The notes: generated by a model not told the origin, from the sequence alone. Positions 43,540 through 55,854 are shown, numbered from the stretch's first letter. The stretch: DNA of 64,000 nt from Salvator merianae (GCA_003586115.2 QVOM02000073.1:36692876-36756875); one strand, 5' to 3'. A program made the numbers and translations.

Positions 43540-45010
43540 CACCACATACAATGTACACACCCCAATGTCCAGTGCAAATAATGATAATGTAATCCAGTCA
43601 TTGATACCAGTTCGAATTTTCAGCACTGATATAGCAATGGAATTTGGACTGGAAAAATGTGCCACTATAACAATAAAAAAGGGCAAAATCGCAGGCAGCA
43701 ATGGCATTGAAATGCAGATGGCCAAACCATCAAAAGCCATCAGGATGAAGCCTATAAATATCTGGACATTCTACAGTTGGATGACATCAAGCATGAGCAA
43801 GTCAAAAATGTGATCAACAAAGAATATATTCAAAGAGTACAAAAAATATTGAAAGCCAAACTGAATGGAGGGAAAGCCATCAAAGTCATTAACACCTGGG
43901 CCATACTTATGCATAGCTGGATCTGTTAATTGGGTGCAAGCTGAATTCGCCAGTCTTATCAAAAACAATAAAATTGATGACTATACGCAATGCACTACTT
44001 CCTTGTAGTGACATTGATAGATTATATCTGCCCTGTAGAACTAGTGGCAGAGATTTATTGCAAGTCAAACAGTAGTAGAAGAAAAACATGCATTAGTTGA
44101 TTATGTAAAAGATAATTCAGAACAGACATCGATAGATGTTAAAAACTGAAATGTACTGAAAGTACGAAAACAAAAACGAGAATATAAGAAAATGTAATTA
44201 AAAGCAAGAACAGAAAGCTGGCAAGGAAAAGCACTACATGATCAATGCCAGGAAAAGATCAAGGAAAAGTGGTCACTGATAGAACCTAGCAATGGTTTAC
44301 AACTGAAACATTTAAAAAACCCGAAGGATTGATTTTAGCCACTCAAGACCAGGCTATAAGAACAAATGAAAACAAAGCCAGAATTGAAAAATCATCAACT
44401 GATGAGAAATGTCGATTGTGCAAGGAATCTGATGAAATAGTGGACCAAATACTCAGCTCATGCAAAAAAATCACACAGACTGATTATAAAGAATGGCATA
44501 ACATTGCGTCTAAAATGATACATTGGAACATCTGTAAAAATTATTATCTGCCAACAACAAAGAGCTGGTGGGAGCATACTATTGAATAAGTGATAGAAAA
44601 TGAGCAGATCAAATACTATGGGACTTTTAAATACAAGCCAACAAAGTTTTGGTGTATAATACACCAAATCTAACTATAGTTAAGAAGAAAAAGGTCTGGA
44701 TTATTGACATAGCAATATCTGATAACAGCAGAGTCCAAGACAAAGAATTTGAGAAGATCATGAAATATCAAGATTTGAAGATCGAAATCGAAATTGAAAT
44801 ACTATGGCACAAAACAGCAGTAGAGGTCCCAATGATTACTGGCACACTGGGTGCCATACCAATAAACCTTGGTCGACATTTAGAATATCTGCAAGTTAAC
44901 AAAATCTCCATTGATCAACTGCAAAAGGCCACACTGCTCGCATCCGCACACATCTTATACTGATACATTACGTCATTCTAAGTTCTTGCAAAGAACTTGA
45001 TGACAAATGA
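43540..45010 (+). pseudogene. R4-like LINE remnant with restriction-like endonuclease end
   Basis: Broken plus frames encode the C-terminal half of a non-LTR element with a downstream endonuclease. AMEFGLEKCATITIKKGKI ends the RT thumb. The zinc motif CRLCKESDEIVDQILSSC begins at 44410, followed by IHWNICKNYY. The endonuclease block reads NTPNL...WIIDIAISDNS, with IDIAIS at 44703-44720, and VPMITGTLGAIPINL plus LQKATLLASAHILY closes the protein. These motifs match R4/Dong-type LINEs. It is adjacent to a TAA repeat, the target these elements are known to favour. Many stops: dead copy. Confidence 0.65.
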
Positions 45011-45062
45011 AGGCCAACACCAGCTAAAGAACTGGCAGCTGTGATATCATATTATTATTATT

Positions 45063-45149
45063 TCTATTTTCTGATATTATCATAATGGCTCAAGTCCTTG
45101 GTTAGGACTTGAATCATTGAGTTTGATCCAGTCTGTGACTTTGAATTCT

Positions 45150-45198
<49 letters not shown>
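45063..45198 (+). repeat. LINE-tail repeat ending in (TAA)16
   Basis: GGTTAGGACTTGAATCATTG and GTTTGATCCAGTCTGTGACT lead to a pure TAA tract at 45151-45198. An inverted relative lies at 19111-19220. Confidence 0.7.
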
Positions 45199-45202
<4 letters not shown>

Positions 45203-46568
45203 TTAAATTGCATTTGTACCCCACACTTGACACAAAGGTACCAGGGCATGTCACAACATACAATAAAAATACAAGCACTAAAACTTATTTAAAATATAAC
45301 CCTCCCACTCTCTCTCCCTCCCTCTCATCCTAGCAGGACTATGGGAGGAAACTATGCACCTATGTGCACCATCCCATTGACAGATCCATTCCAGAGAGTG
45401 AGGAGCAGTGGAATCCACTTCTGTGCTAGAAAAATGCTCACTACAGACTCCATACAGCCTTGCCTGGGGCTCCATGTGAATGAAGCCCTATAACTGGTTC
45501 TGATGCACAAAGAACCTTGATGCAACCTTTGATGCTTGTCTTTGATACTGGACTAATTTACTGATAAATTTAAAGATGACTTTGGGTCTCTGAACCACTG
45601 ATAGCAGGCAGTTTACTTACTCAGATTATTCAGATTATTCAGATTCAGTGGCAATTTTTCCCAGAGAACGGGGGTTTGGATTGGATTGTAATTGAATTAG
45701 CCTATTGTCAGGATTTGATTAAAGAGCTATTATACGTGACACCCTTGTTGTAAACTTTTAGAAATCAGGACAAACAATAAGAAGATTGCTTATGGACGTA
45801 TGAATTGAGTTTTTTATTTGATTTCTTTACCTAATTTCATTTTGTATTCTCATTGTGTTTTATATCTTTAATTTTGCCTTGGCTGTTTTTATGATTGTAA
45901 ATTTTCTTGAATATTTTATAAGCTGACATCTTCTTTAAAAAATATAACCCAATCCTTTCAAGAAGCAAATGAAGACATTTTAATAATATCATAGTCTAAA
46001 TATTGCTAATTTTAGGGAGATGCAGGCAGAAGACAGTGATTGCTACATCTCTCCTCCTCCTCTTTCTCTTCCTCCTTGTTTATTATGATGTTGATTCACA
46101 AATCACTTAACAGAGCACAGATGGAGGAGGTAAACAGGCTTATATGAAAGGCAAAAAACTTATACTTCACCTATGATCCGCTGAAAGGGTGGCAGAACAT
46201 GTCGGACAGTCCACTGCTTCTCATTTTTATTGGGTCAAGGATAATATGCCAGCACAATGTGGGCTTCAAACACAGCCTGTGAACCACCGAGTGAGGTGGA
46301 GATTCTACCTGTGCCCACTCACACTAGCTGCTGCTAAAACTAAGGACAATTCTTCACTAGGAGCCTTCCTTCCACACACTCCATCTATGGCCTCCTTTGG
46401 ACCACACCAGCATGAAGAAGGGAGGCTCCTAGTATGCTTGTTGGTCCAGTATACCAGTCAATGCAGAATTACCCGAAGTGGTGGCTTAGAAATATCACAC
46501 TACTAAAATATGCCTGCTGAACTACACTGCTACCTGGCTTCAAGGTGGGGATGATGGGGACATGTTGC
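45199..46568. other. Non-coding
   Basis: The start (CATTTGTACCCCACACTTGA) may be a SINE piece. No gene signature in the rest. Confidence 0.35.
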
Positions 46569-46956
46569 TAAGAATTCCAGACCCTTTCCACACTTACACA
46601 GTGGAGTGATTTAAGACACTGTCTGGATCACTCCATCCGCACCTGGGAGCAGCAACTCACTCGAATTTGCCACAAGACTCCCCTGAGCAATACAGCTGTG
46701 GATTGCTATAAAGCACCTCACAAGCTCACTAGGAGCAACTGTATCACTCTCTGTCCCCACCCTCTTCCATTCAAATCACCATGGCAATGTCCAAGTGTGT
46801 GCCAGATGTTGCCTTGCATTTTGCCATAATAATCTTGCCTTCCCTGGCCAGGCCATTCTCACTTTGAGCACTACTGGCCCAGTATGGGGCTTTTCCAGCA
46901 TTCAAAGTGTGAATAGCTGCCAGTACACTGGATCTTTCCCAGCCTAGTATGATAAT
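46569..46956. repeat. Truncated GACCCTTTCCACACTT element
   Basis: The left end GACCCTTTCCACACTTACAC resembles the inverted right end of 55855-56375. The right end is not identifiable before the next element starts. Confidence 0.4.
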
Positions 46957-47689
46957 GGGCCTGTTCACACTTCCCATGCTAGAATAGGTTAATTAGCCCA
47001 TTTTAGCGTGGAATAGACCCCATCATGCAGACACCGTCTGCACAGTGGGGCCTTAAAACTGATCTTAGCCCAGCTACCGGCATTCGTGAGTGCGAACACT
47101 GATGGCCGTGGCTGATCCTAGCCAGGACAGCGGCCGGCAAGGGCCCACGCCACCAAAATCAGGCCTGGGACACCAGAGGGGGCTGTGCTGCGCCCCGTCC
47201 GGCGTTTCGGTGCCTGATCGTGGGCATGAAGGGCAGTTGCTGCAGCAGCGGCCAGCAAGCATCAGGCTGCTGCCATAGCAACCGTGAGGCCTGCGCAATG
47301 TGCACATCGATGATGCAGCTCGCGCGTGCGCACTGGGCCCCTCCCCTCCATAGTGCGATTGGGTCTTCCCGATTGGGCCCGTGGCACCCCAGTCGGGCCC
47401 ACCTGGTCTCATTGGGGTAAGCAGGCTGCCCCAATAGGGCTGGGCGGGCCCAATCAGGAAGGCCTGATTGCGCTATGGGGGGAGGGGGCCAGTGTGCATG
47501 CATGAGCCGCGTCATCAGCGTGCGCATTGCGTGGGCCTCCCAGTCGCCATGGCAGCAGCCTGATGCTTGCTGGCCACTGTCAGGCATGGAATGGCATTCA
47601 CACTTGTGAACGCCAGTAGCCAACCTAAGATAGGTTTTCAGGCCCCATCGTAATTAGCCCATTCTAGTTTGGGAAGTTTGAACAGGCCC
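46957..47689. mobile_element. Palindromic GGGCC-end element (733 bp)
   Basis: Starts GGGCCTGTTCACACTTCCCA and ends GGGAAGTTTGAACAGGCCC. ATTAGCCCATT occurs inside both ends. The centre has inverted arms around 47336-47370 and 47450-47490 (CCATAGTGCGATTGGG with CCTGATTGCGCTATGG), parallel to those at 23566-23742. Same family as 23436-24287. Confidence 0.7.
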
Positions 47690-47784
47690 ATTTTCTCCAG
47701 TGTGTTTTTACTCTGCTCCCAGCCTCCAATGCACATGGATATTTGCCCCACACATCCAGGACTGTGAAAACTTCAAGGTTAGGG

Positions 47785-47870
47785 AATGAAATGTCTGCAG
47801 TTTCACTGTTTCCAATCAGGGGCATGGCATGAAAATGGCCCTGGAAGTCCACCATTTTTGGCACTTTGCA
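47785..47870 (-). repeat. Shared repeat segment (minus copy)
   Basis: On minus: AAAAATGGTGGACTTCCAGG then GCCATTTTC, like ATGGCTGACTTCTGGGGCCA at 51830 and GGCTGACTTTCAGGGCCACT at 18405. Confidence 0.4.
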
Positions 47871-48156
47871 TCATGAGCCTGGGCAGTAGAAAATGTAGCT
47901 TACTCCACCAGCTACATGGCAAGCACAGGAGTGAATCTGATCCATGCTTCCTTTTGCAGAGCAGGTTCTACTTCTGTCTGCTAGCTCCTTTTGTTATCAT
48001 TGCTCCTGCAAATGCATGGAAGCCAATCAAGCATTGGAAAAAAAGAAAGTGGGTAGGTGCTTGGCTGGCTTCTGGGTATTTGAAGAGGAATAGTAACAAA
48101 AGGAGCTGGCAGTCAGAGGTAAAAGCCTGTGATTGCCTCCTGTGACTGGCAGGGGT

Positions 48157-48995
48157 GGCAAAAGACATTGACAAACTGGAGCAAGTTCAAAGGACGGCTA
48201 CTACGATGGTGAGTGGTCTACTAACCATGGGCCTTTTCACACTTACCACTGTAGAACAGGATAATTATCCCGGTCTCTGTGCTCATTTCTTATCATGGCA
48301 GCAACTGGGAAGCAGCCGGCCACTGCCATGGTGACCAGCAGCACTGCGCAGTGGGCAGGCATATGCAGGCACGGTGGTATTGCACAGCCGCAGCTGCCAC
48401 ACGCAACACAGTGGTCGTGGCAAGTGCAAGCACACTTTACCAGGGGATGATTATCAGCTCCTGGTAAAGCTGTGGAGCACTAATTTGTGTTCCACAGCTA
48501 GTTGCTCCCAGTCACAAGGGCCACAGCAGAGCATGGAAGTTTTTACTAGTGAGGTCTTAGACACTCGCTAGTACAAAGTGCAAATAGGCCCTAAGTTCTA
48601 AGAAGAGTGGTTAAAGGAACTAGGCATGTTTAGCCTGCAGAAGAGAAGGCTGAGAAGAAACATGATAGATTCTTCAAGTATCTTGAAGGGCTGTCACACT
48701 GCAGAGGGATCAGCCTTATTCTCACTTGCACAAGAAGGAAAGACTAGAAGCAACAGAATGAAACTTCAAGGAAGTACAGATTAGATATTAGAAAAAACTT
48801 TCTCTCACTAAGGGAAATCAGTCAATAGAATTGTTTGCCACAGGAGGTAGTAAGCTCTCCTTCACTGGAGGTGTTCAAGCAGAAACTGGGCAGCAATCAG
48901 TCTGGGATGGTCTGATAAATCCTTCATTAAGCAGGGGGTTGGACTCAATGATTCTAGAGGTTCCTTCCAATTGTATAGTTCTATGATTCTATGAC
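48157..48995 (+). mobile_element. CR1 LINE 3' end, split by a MITE
   Basis: GACATTGACAAACTGGAGCA and GATGGTGAGTGGTCTA open the conserved 3' end. After the nested MITE come AACTAGGCATGTTTAGCCTG, CTTCACTGGAGGTGTTCAAG and the terminal repeat ATTCTATGATTCTATGA. Ending in ATTCTATG units is diagnostic of CR1. Only the last part of ORF2 and the 3' UTR remain. Confidence 0.88.
48229..48591. mobile_element. GGGCC-end MITE nested in CR1 (363 bp)
   Basis: Starts GGGCCTTTTCACACTTACCA and ends AGTGCAAATAGGCCC, and separates two adjacent parts of the CR1 3' end. The central CAGCTCCTGGTAAAGCTGTG and its flanks resemble 27980-28160 and 63743 onward. Confidence 0.75.
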
Positions 48996-49139
48996 CATGG
49001 GATCTTCTTTAGATTTTGTGATTACCACTTTCCATGTGGAGGCACCCCAAAGTATAACTGCTTTGCAGAAGAGAAAACACACATTAAGTGTGGTTATTGA
49101 AGATAGACATAAGTGAGACACCATCAAAAGATGGAGTTA

Positions 49140-49350
49140 CTTAATTGCTAAGAATACCATGCACTGCAACAAGAACCAACTCAATAGTTCTGGATTCCAT
49201 AAATTGTTCCGCCTTCTTTGAGATGGTGATCAGCAAACTGAAACTCACATACTTTGGGTATGTGAAGCAAGAAGACAATGGAGTAGGGGAAAAAAATATT
49301 TGCCAAGAGAAGCAGAAAAAGAAGAAATTAATGGACAACTGTGAGTAGAA
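49140..49350 (+). pseudogene. Possible RTE/BovB-like LINE fragment
   Basis: A short frame has KLKLTYFGYVKQEDNG, like the LTYFGHV block near the C-terminus of RTE-type reverse transcriptases. Nothing else of the domain is seen, so this is tentative. Confidence 0.3.
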
Positions 49351-50796
49351 AATGATGAGATCTTACAAAACACAGGTCAAAATGCCAGCATCCAAACAGG
49401 CCAGGTTTCCACTAGTGGAGAGAGATAGCTCCATTTTGGGTGGATGGGAGAGTCTCCCTTATCTGCCGTAGAAACAGTCATCCCATGTCTCCATTTTGGA
49501 GCACTCAGACACAGTTTCCAGCACCAATTGTGGCACCTCAATGCACAGTGCAAAAAAATGTGTCCCACAAACAAGGTGTCTCCAACACCAATCATACCAT
49601 AAAGTGAGCGGCATGATCACTGTGAGGCATCTGCTGCCACCATGAATGAAGACATGGCATCAGCAGGTGGTTTCTCTAGTGGACATGGGTTCCTCAGATG
49701 GTAAGTGGAGAGGCTGCCATGGTCACCCACAGCTGAAATGTCATAGATGACCACCAACAGCAATTATTGGTACAGATATAGTATTTTAGAATCAAATTGG
49801 GAGGTGTTGTAAATGAGTAAAAGTTCAGGGGTCAGGCATCACACCAAGTGAGTGGACTCCACCCATCAGTCCCCCTTGCTGTTGCATTTCTTTTTTAAAT
49901 TGCTATATATTGTATTCAGACTTTGGCGGAGGAACCTTCAAACAGAAATGGTATTAGGGTTAAGCACTAACACCTCCTAACTTATTTGAAAATGCTGGGT
50001 TTCTCTTCTGTGCAATGGTAACTGCGCCCATTGGGATTTGTGGGACAGTGAAAAGAGAGAGTCAGGAATCAGAATTAGGCATGTGCTGAAGCATGAACTG
50101 CAGTAGAGGCTTGAGACTATCATGTCTTTCCAGTTCTCTCTGGCACCTTTACACAACTCTCAAAGAGTCTGCATGGTGTGGGGAACTTGCCCACTTTCCA
50201 GCAGCATGGTTGCCCATCCTCCATGGGTCCAGCGTGGCCCATTCCAACTGGGAATGTGTATGGCTAATGGTAGATGAGACACCAGCTGCAATTCTACTCA
50301 AGCCAAAGGAAAATTGGCCTTACTGAACTCAGTGAATGATGCACACGCTTGCCAATACTGAATTGAAGTATACCTGAAGGAGAAGGGGAAAGGAGACTCA
50401 GGCACTGAGCCATTGAGTATACTGAGGCTCTGTCCACTACTCCCTTAGGGGATAGCTTCCCTTATTTGTTTGTTAGTTTATGCTTTCTTAATAGGAAATC
50501 CTGGGCTTAGACAAATGTCTAAGGCAAGATTTGTATGGAAGAGGAGAAGAGCACTAAAAGCATGGGGCTCTTTCCCCTGTGAATTTAGAGAAGTGCTACT
50601 CTTGCAATGTTCTTGAAGTAATGGCATGCTGTCTGCATGCCTTCTGCTGTTACTGGCCATCAGGATCACAGCCAGGGAACTTTCATTCTCCGGCTTCAAT
50701 CCTGACAACCAGAGGGAGCAATGAACTCAGGAAATGATTCCATGGGCCATTTCCTCTATTTGATGAGGCTGCCAATAGTGCAAATGAATAAAGGGC
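49351..50796. other. Non-coding
   Basis: No domain-bearing frame and no clear repeat. Confidence 0.35.
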
Positions 50797-50978
50797 AAAG
50801 GAAAGAGGAAGAGGGAAGGAGGAGAGGAGAGGAGAGGAGAGGAGAGGAGAGGAGAGGAGAGGAGAGAAGAGAAGAGAAGAGAAGAGAAGAGAAGAGAAGA
50901 GAAGAGAAGAGAAGAGAAGAGAAGAGAAGAGAAGAGAAGAGAAGAGAAGAGAAGAGAAGAGAAGAGAAGAGAAGAGAA
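50797..50978 (+). repeat. Polypurine microsatellite, (GGAGA)n then (GAAGA)n
   Basis: An uninterrupted purine tract. GGAGA units run to about 50866, then GAAGA units to about 50978. It produces long Ser/Leu or Glu/Arg frames on both strands that are not genes. Confidence 0.95.
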
Positions 50979-51975
50979 AAGTGTACCACTGAGAATGAAG
51001 GAGACTGAAAAGTGTAGACAAAGAAATGCAAACTGAGTGAGCACTACGTTGAATGAATGTGATCTAGCCAATAATAGGCTCAGACTGAAGAGATAGACTG
51101 AAGAGTTGAGGCATGACTGGGCCCTTGGACTGCAAAGCTAAGACTGCCAGAGCTTTGCATGTGAAAAGCATAAGTTACATCATAAATGGATTTATAGCTA
51201 ATCTGGAGGAGGCAGAAAGAGAAAAGGTGAATAGGATACAGGCCTTAAGTAGTAAAACATAGTCGACCTGTTTTATTGAAACATGCCTCCCATTGCAGAG
51301 TATTAAAACCTTAGAAGGTGGAAGGCTTTTTAAAGAAAAGTTAACATTCAACTTTACCTTTAACATTCAGCTTAACAATTTCATGCCAACATTTCCACCC
51401 AGTTCCCAACCCTTGCTTATTGTCAGTGGTATATTTAGAACTGGACCTGACAGCTGAAGTGCAGGGTTCTAAAACATGGCCTGGCAAAGAAAGGGAGAGA
51501 AGAAAAGAATAATATTAACTGTATGCTTCCTAACAGATGCAACGCATTGTGACTTTTACCACCGGCGCACGTTTTTCTGGCAGGATCCACATAGTGCCAT
51601 TATAGTGTCATGCAAGTCCTGGAAGAGCGTGGAGTCTGCATGACCCTATGTTCATTGATGAAGCAGCCTGACATAAATGCTGTTAGTAGTACTTTTTTGG
51701 AAGAGTGGGAGAAAGTACTCTGCAAGCACTTTCTCCTGCTCTCCTGCCCTCCTGCCACTGCAACTGCACATTTACCTTTTCACATTTTTTTGTGCTGAAT
51801 AGACGAGTCCTGTTTCCTCAAACACAGAATATGGCTGACTTCTGGGGCCATTTCCTGTGTTTCAGAAAACAGACTGGGCCAGACACATCCGACTTCCTGG
51901 TCTGCAATGTTTGTATAGCTGGGAGTTTCAGCATGCATGCAAACAGCACATTTGGTGTTTTTCACTATACACAAA
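50979..51975. other. Non-coding
   Basis: No gene. The shared repeat segment at 51824-51905 (GGCTGACTTCTGGGGCCATT) lies here. Confidence 0.35.
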
Positions 51976-52432
51976 GGGCCTGTTCACACTTTGGTGCTAG
52001 TGAGCATCCTGATACTCACTAGCACAGTGCATCTGCACTCTGCAGAGGCCCTAGCATTCAGGAGTGTCTGCAGATCCTCCCAAACACTACTAGCTGTGGA
52101 CAGCTAGTTCTCTGTCCACAGCTGTACAGGGAGCAGCTAGACTGCTCCTGGTCAGCAGCATTTGCACCTGCTTCCAGGTGTGAACGCTGCAGGCCACAGC
52201 ATGGCTGTGCCTGCACAGTTGTGTGGCATGTTCTTGATCACCACAACAGTGGCCAGATGTTTCTGCAGCCATTGTCATGTTGAGCAGGTCAGCATTCATG
52301 CTGCAAGTGCTGGAAGCCCGGTTCCAGGCTGTTCCAGCCCTCACAGTGCAGATAGCCACCGCACCGCAGGATCTGTTCCAGCTTAGAATGGTAGAATGCT
52401 ACCATTCCAAGCTGTGAAGTGCAAACAGGCCC
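51976..52432. mobile_element. GGGCC-end element (457 bp)
   Basis: Starts GGGCCTGTTCACACTTTGGT and ends AAGTGCAAACAGGCCC. Internal near-palindrome CTAGCTGTGGACAGCTAG lies at 52090-52107. No coding capacity. Same end type as 46957-47689. Confidence 0.65.
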
Positions 52433-54063
52433 CTATGATAGTAGTGCTTCTACTTGCAGGATCCACGGTGCTCTAGATTCTGCCTCCCTCTTCCCCCTCA
52501 CACCCAGCCCTGTCAGCTTCCACATTTTTGATATCTTCATAAGACATGACTCCCACAGCCATGGTGGAAAGCACTGGAAAATGAATGCCTCCACAGAAGC
52601 ACCCTCCGTGCTGCACTGCTGGGTAGTTCTGCACATTCACATACAGTGGTGGCAGAGCATTCAAGGATGCAGCATCTAAGGCACTTGCCCCAAGAGTACT
52701 ATTTCATGCCCTTCCCCTCAGGAGCCTCCGGTGGACATTGTGCTCTGTGCTCTCGGGAGGGTGTTTTCCACCACTGAAAATGGAGCTGTGACACCAAGAC
52801 GCTCTGCTGGGATATTGGAAACTGGAAGTGGAAACATAGTCATAGTCACAGCTTTGGAACACAAAAGGTGGAGAAATATAAAAAGGGGATTCAGGAAGTA
52901 ATCTGACATGGAATACCCACTCCCAATAAGAATTATTAGGTGCTTGTACAGCATAGGAGGAAATTGGAATTGAAGAACAGCAGAGAAATTAAGACTATTG
53001 CACCAACAGAATACTTAGAAAAAGGAAGTGCAGTTATCTAAATGAATAAATTTAAACCAAATAAATTGGATGAACTGAAAGCTAGATTCTTCTTACTCCA
53101 CTTAGAACATTCTTTACCTATATACATGCAAGGGAAAGAGTAATTTTAAAAGCAGTTTCAGCAAAGGTTGTGGCAAAGCAGGAAGGACTTTAAAGATCAA
53201 ATCTTCCTTGTCTGTGAAGGCTTTACTTCTTGGCAGCTGAATCAAGCAGACATTAAACCTGAAAGCAACAGTTAAACCGCAGAGATCAAAAAGTTTCAGA
53301 ACAATGTAAATTCAAAAATATAATGTATTGTACAAATAAGAGTGAATATAAATAAAATTTCAAATATATTTAAAACCAATATATTGCACTAATAAACAGC
53401 CCTGACATATAAAGGAGAGATGATCATGAGAAAAGAAAGTTAACTCAGTTGAAATAAATCATCACAGGAAAGATATAACTGTAGATCTTCCAGCTGCAGT
53501 TCAAAGTAGAACTTCTCATGTCTAAGTGTACGCAGAATGCAAATGACAGCATCTGCAGTGCTGCTTCTCCTTCGTGTGCATTTCTGTTCAGGGCTGGCTA
53601 AAGTGTACATACTCCATTATGCTCAATGGGATGGATTTTCATGTTCATTTCAGTGGTATTGCATCATTATCAGGCTGCCTCCAGATGGCAAGAGGCAATA
53701 TGGGATCTAAAGAGGATGCAAGGAGCAGACCTGATCTACCTTTGATGTCTGCCAGCAGCTTCTGCAATGAGAGCAACTGGGACTTCTGGAAACTAGTCAA
53801 GTGGCTACCCACTTCCTTTTCTTATTTCTTACGTGCTTCGCTGGCTCCTAGAAGCCCCAGTGGCTGCAATTGCAGAAGCTGCCCACAAACATGAAAGGTA
53901 AGGGTTGCTACTTTGAGAAACCTGGCATCGTTGCTGGGTTTCCTCTAATAATGATACTACGGGTTTTCAGCCCAATATAGCGGCATGATGGTGGGAATGC
54001 CAGGGAGATGCCTGACATTCCCAATATGATGCGGAGACAATCACGGGTTTTACCATAACTGAA
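52433..54063. other. Non-coding
   Basis: AT-rich in 53030-53470. No gene or RNA signature. Confidence 0.35.
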
Positions 54064-54158
54064 GCTGCATCCAGACACCACTTATTTATTCCACTATATT
54101 TGGTTGTTCCAGTATATCCAAATATAGTGGAATAAGTAAGTGATGTCTGGATGCAGCT
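54064..54158. mobile_element. GGCTGCATCCAGA-family MITE, first of two adjacent copies
   Basis: AGCTGCATCCAGACACCACT pairs with AGTGATGTCTGGATGCAGCT. The arms meet at a TATTTGG/CCAAATA centre. Confidence 0.75.
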
Positions 54159-54173
54159 TAAGACAGTGCAAAA

Positions 54174-54304
54174 CTGCATCCAGATGTCACTTATTTATTC
54201 CACTATATTTGGATATTCTGCAATAATGCATGCATATTGTGGAATATCCAGGCTTGATTCCAGAATATCCAAATATAGTAGAATAAGTGACGTCTGGCTG
54301 CAGC
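54174..54304. mobile_element. GGCTGCATCCAGA-family MITE, second copy
   Basis: CTGCATCCAGATGTCACTTA pairs with TAAGTGACGTCTGGCTGCAG. It is 15 bp from the first copy and its centre is longer, like 667-803. Confidence 0.75.
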
Positions 54305-54610
54305 CTCAGTGTCCCTACTACCATTAATTCTTAACTATTCTGTTTGTTGTACCATTTCCTTTTAGTTAATTTTCCCTCTGCTCCACCTTCCAAAATGGGC
54401 ACCAGCCACCACTGATTATTATTGATCTGAGGCTGATCCAAAAATGGCCTATAACTCAGGATTATCCTGGCACTATATTGGGATTGTCAGACATTTCTGT
54501 GGCAATTCCATTATAGCCACGGGATATTGGGTGAAATCCCACAATATCACTACTGCAGGAAAAACAACTCCCAACCCGGGTTTTCCCTATATAGCAATAA
54601 GTCTTACTTT
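54305..54610. other. Non-coding
   Basis: CACTATATTGGGATTGTC near 54472 and GGGATATTGGGTGAAATCCC near 54521 suggest a small fold-back sequence. Nothing more can be assigned. Confidence 0.3.
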
Positions 54611-54790
54611 GGCCCTTTCTGCACTTGGACGTATTCCAGATTATATCTCAGAATAGAGACCTGCCATCTGCATGCTAATGCAGACTATGGTAGACCCTGG
54701 GCAAGACCTTTCATAGTTTGCACTAGCATGTGCCTAGCAGATCCCCATTCTGGGATATAATCCACAATAACGCCAAGTGCAGAAAGGGCC
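54611..54790. mobile_element. Palindromic MITE (180 bp), sister of 35348-35527
   Basis: GGCCCTTTCTGCACTTGG pairs with CCAAGTGCAGAAAGGGCC. ACCTGCCATCTGCATGCTA is shared with the 35348 copy at the same offset. The target duplication is not clean. Confidence 0.8.
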
Positions 54791-54969
54791 AATGTCTGAA
54801 TGCTTGCTCCCAGGATCTGCCACCTTGGAAATGGTCACTGCACATATGTGTGGGGTGTTGTTGTGCACATTTGGGTATTTTAGGCCATCGAAATAGCAGG
54901 ATGCATGCACCACATCATTGCAGGAGCAAGAATCCAGACTGGTAAGTGCTTTCACAGTCAGTTTCAGTC

Positions 54970-55092
54970 TCATTTGTAACAGTTTCTGGGCTATTGTGCC
55001 GTGTTCCTTTGTTCTTCTGAGAACCTTAGTTCTCATAGTCCTCAGAAGAACTATGGAACACAGCACAACAGCCCAGACCTCCTACAAATGAT
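54970..55092. repeat. Imperfect long palindrome
   Basis: The arm CTGGGCTATTGTGCCGTGTT onward (54986-55019) pairs with 55043-55076 ending in CAGCACAACAGCCCAG, with few mismatches. CATTTGTAACAG and CTCCTACAAATG extend the pairing outward. Probably another fold-back element. Confidence 0.7.
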
Positions 55093-55854
55093 GTAAGTGC
55101 CTGCACTTGTTATGTGATTTTGCCCTGCCGTCTGACAGGAACAGGGAGAGGCAATTGTGGGACACAAACATGATCCTGCATTTCCTTCTTGCTTCTGGAG
55201 CAGCCTGAGATGAGTTTGTGAGCACAATGGGACCCACAGTATTCTACAGAATGCCTGGTTGAGGAACAGTAGGATAGAGTAAGCAAGCAGAAACAAACAG
55301 AGGGCATTTTGAAGGGCAAGTGGTATAACAGACAAAGAAAAAGAGAAGTGAAAGTGCAGTGGCATCATATAAAATGGATTATTTTGATTTGTTTCTGCTG
55401 GCCAGGTGTTAACTACAGATGCACACTGAAGGCTTCCATTTCAACTGATTTTGACTAGAAAGCCTCAAATAGAACAGATAGAGAGAGAACATTCTGCAAA
55501 AGAGAAGAATGTCCTTTGTAAAAGAAGATATATTAGGGGGTGGATTTCTGAGGCAAGAATTCATAGCAGACAAATCCTGTACAATTTTACTGCTACATCT
55601 TATGATTCATATTAAAAATTTGTACAAAGTTTGGGCTGTCATTTGAGTTCTTGAGTAGAACTGACTTTCACAAACAATGAATCTAAAAAAAGTCACCAAA
55701 ACAAAATCCTATATTGCAAAATCATGGTAAGAGTTACACATGAAATATAGAAAATAATTTTTTTAAAAAAATGTGAAAACCATATGTGTTGTATATAAAG
55801 GCAAATAAAACACATAGCACAGTAACGTATATAAGCAGCACCTTGAAACACTTA
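55093..55854. other. Non-coding
   Basis: No gene or repeat recognised. Confidence 0.3.

Noticed and set aside
50683..51071. Ser/Leu-rich and Glu/Arg-rich frames
   Set aside because: Direct translation of a purine-only microsatellite in all frames.
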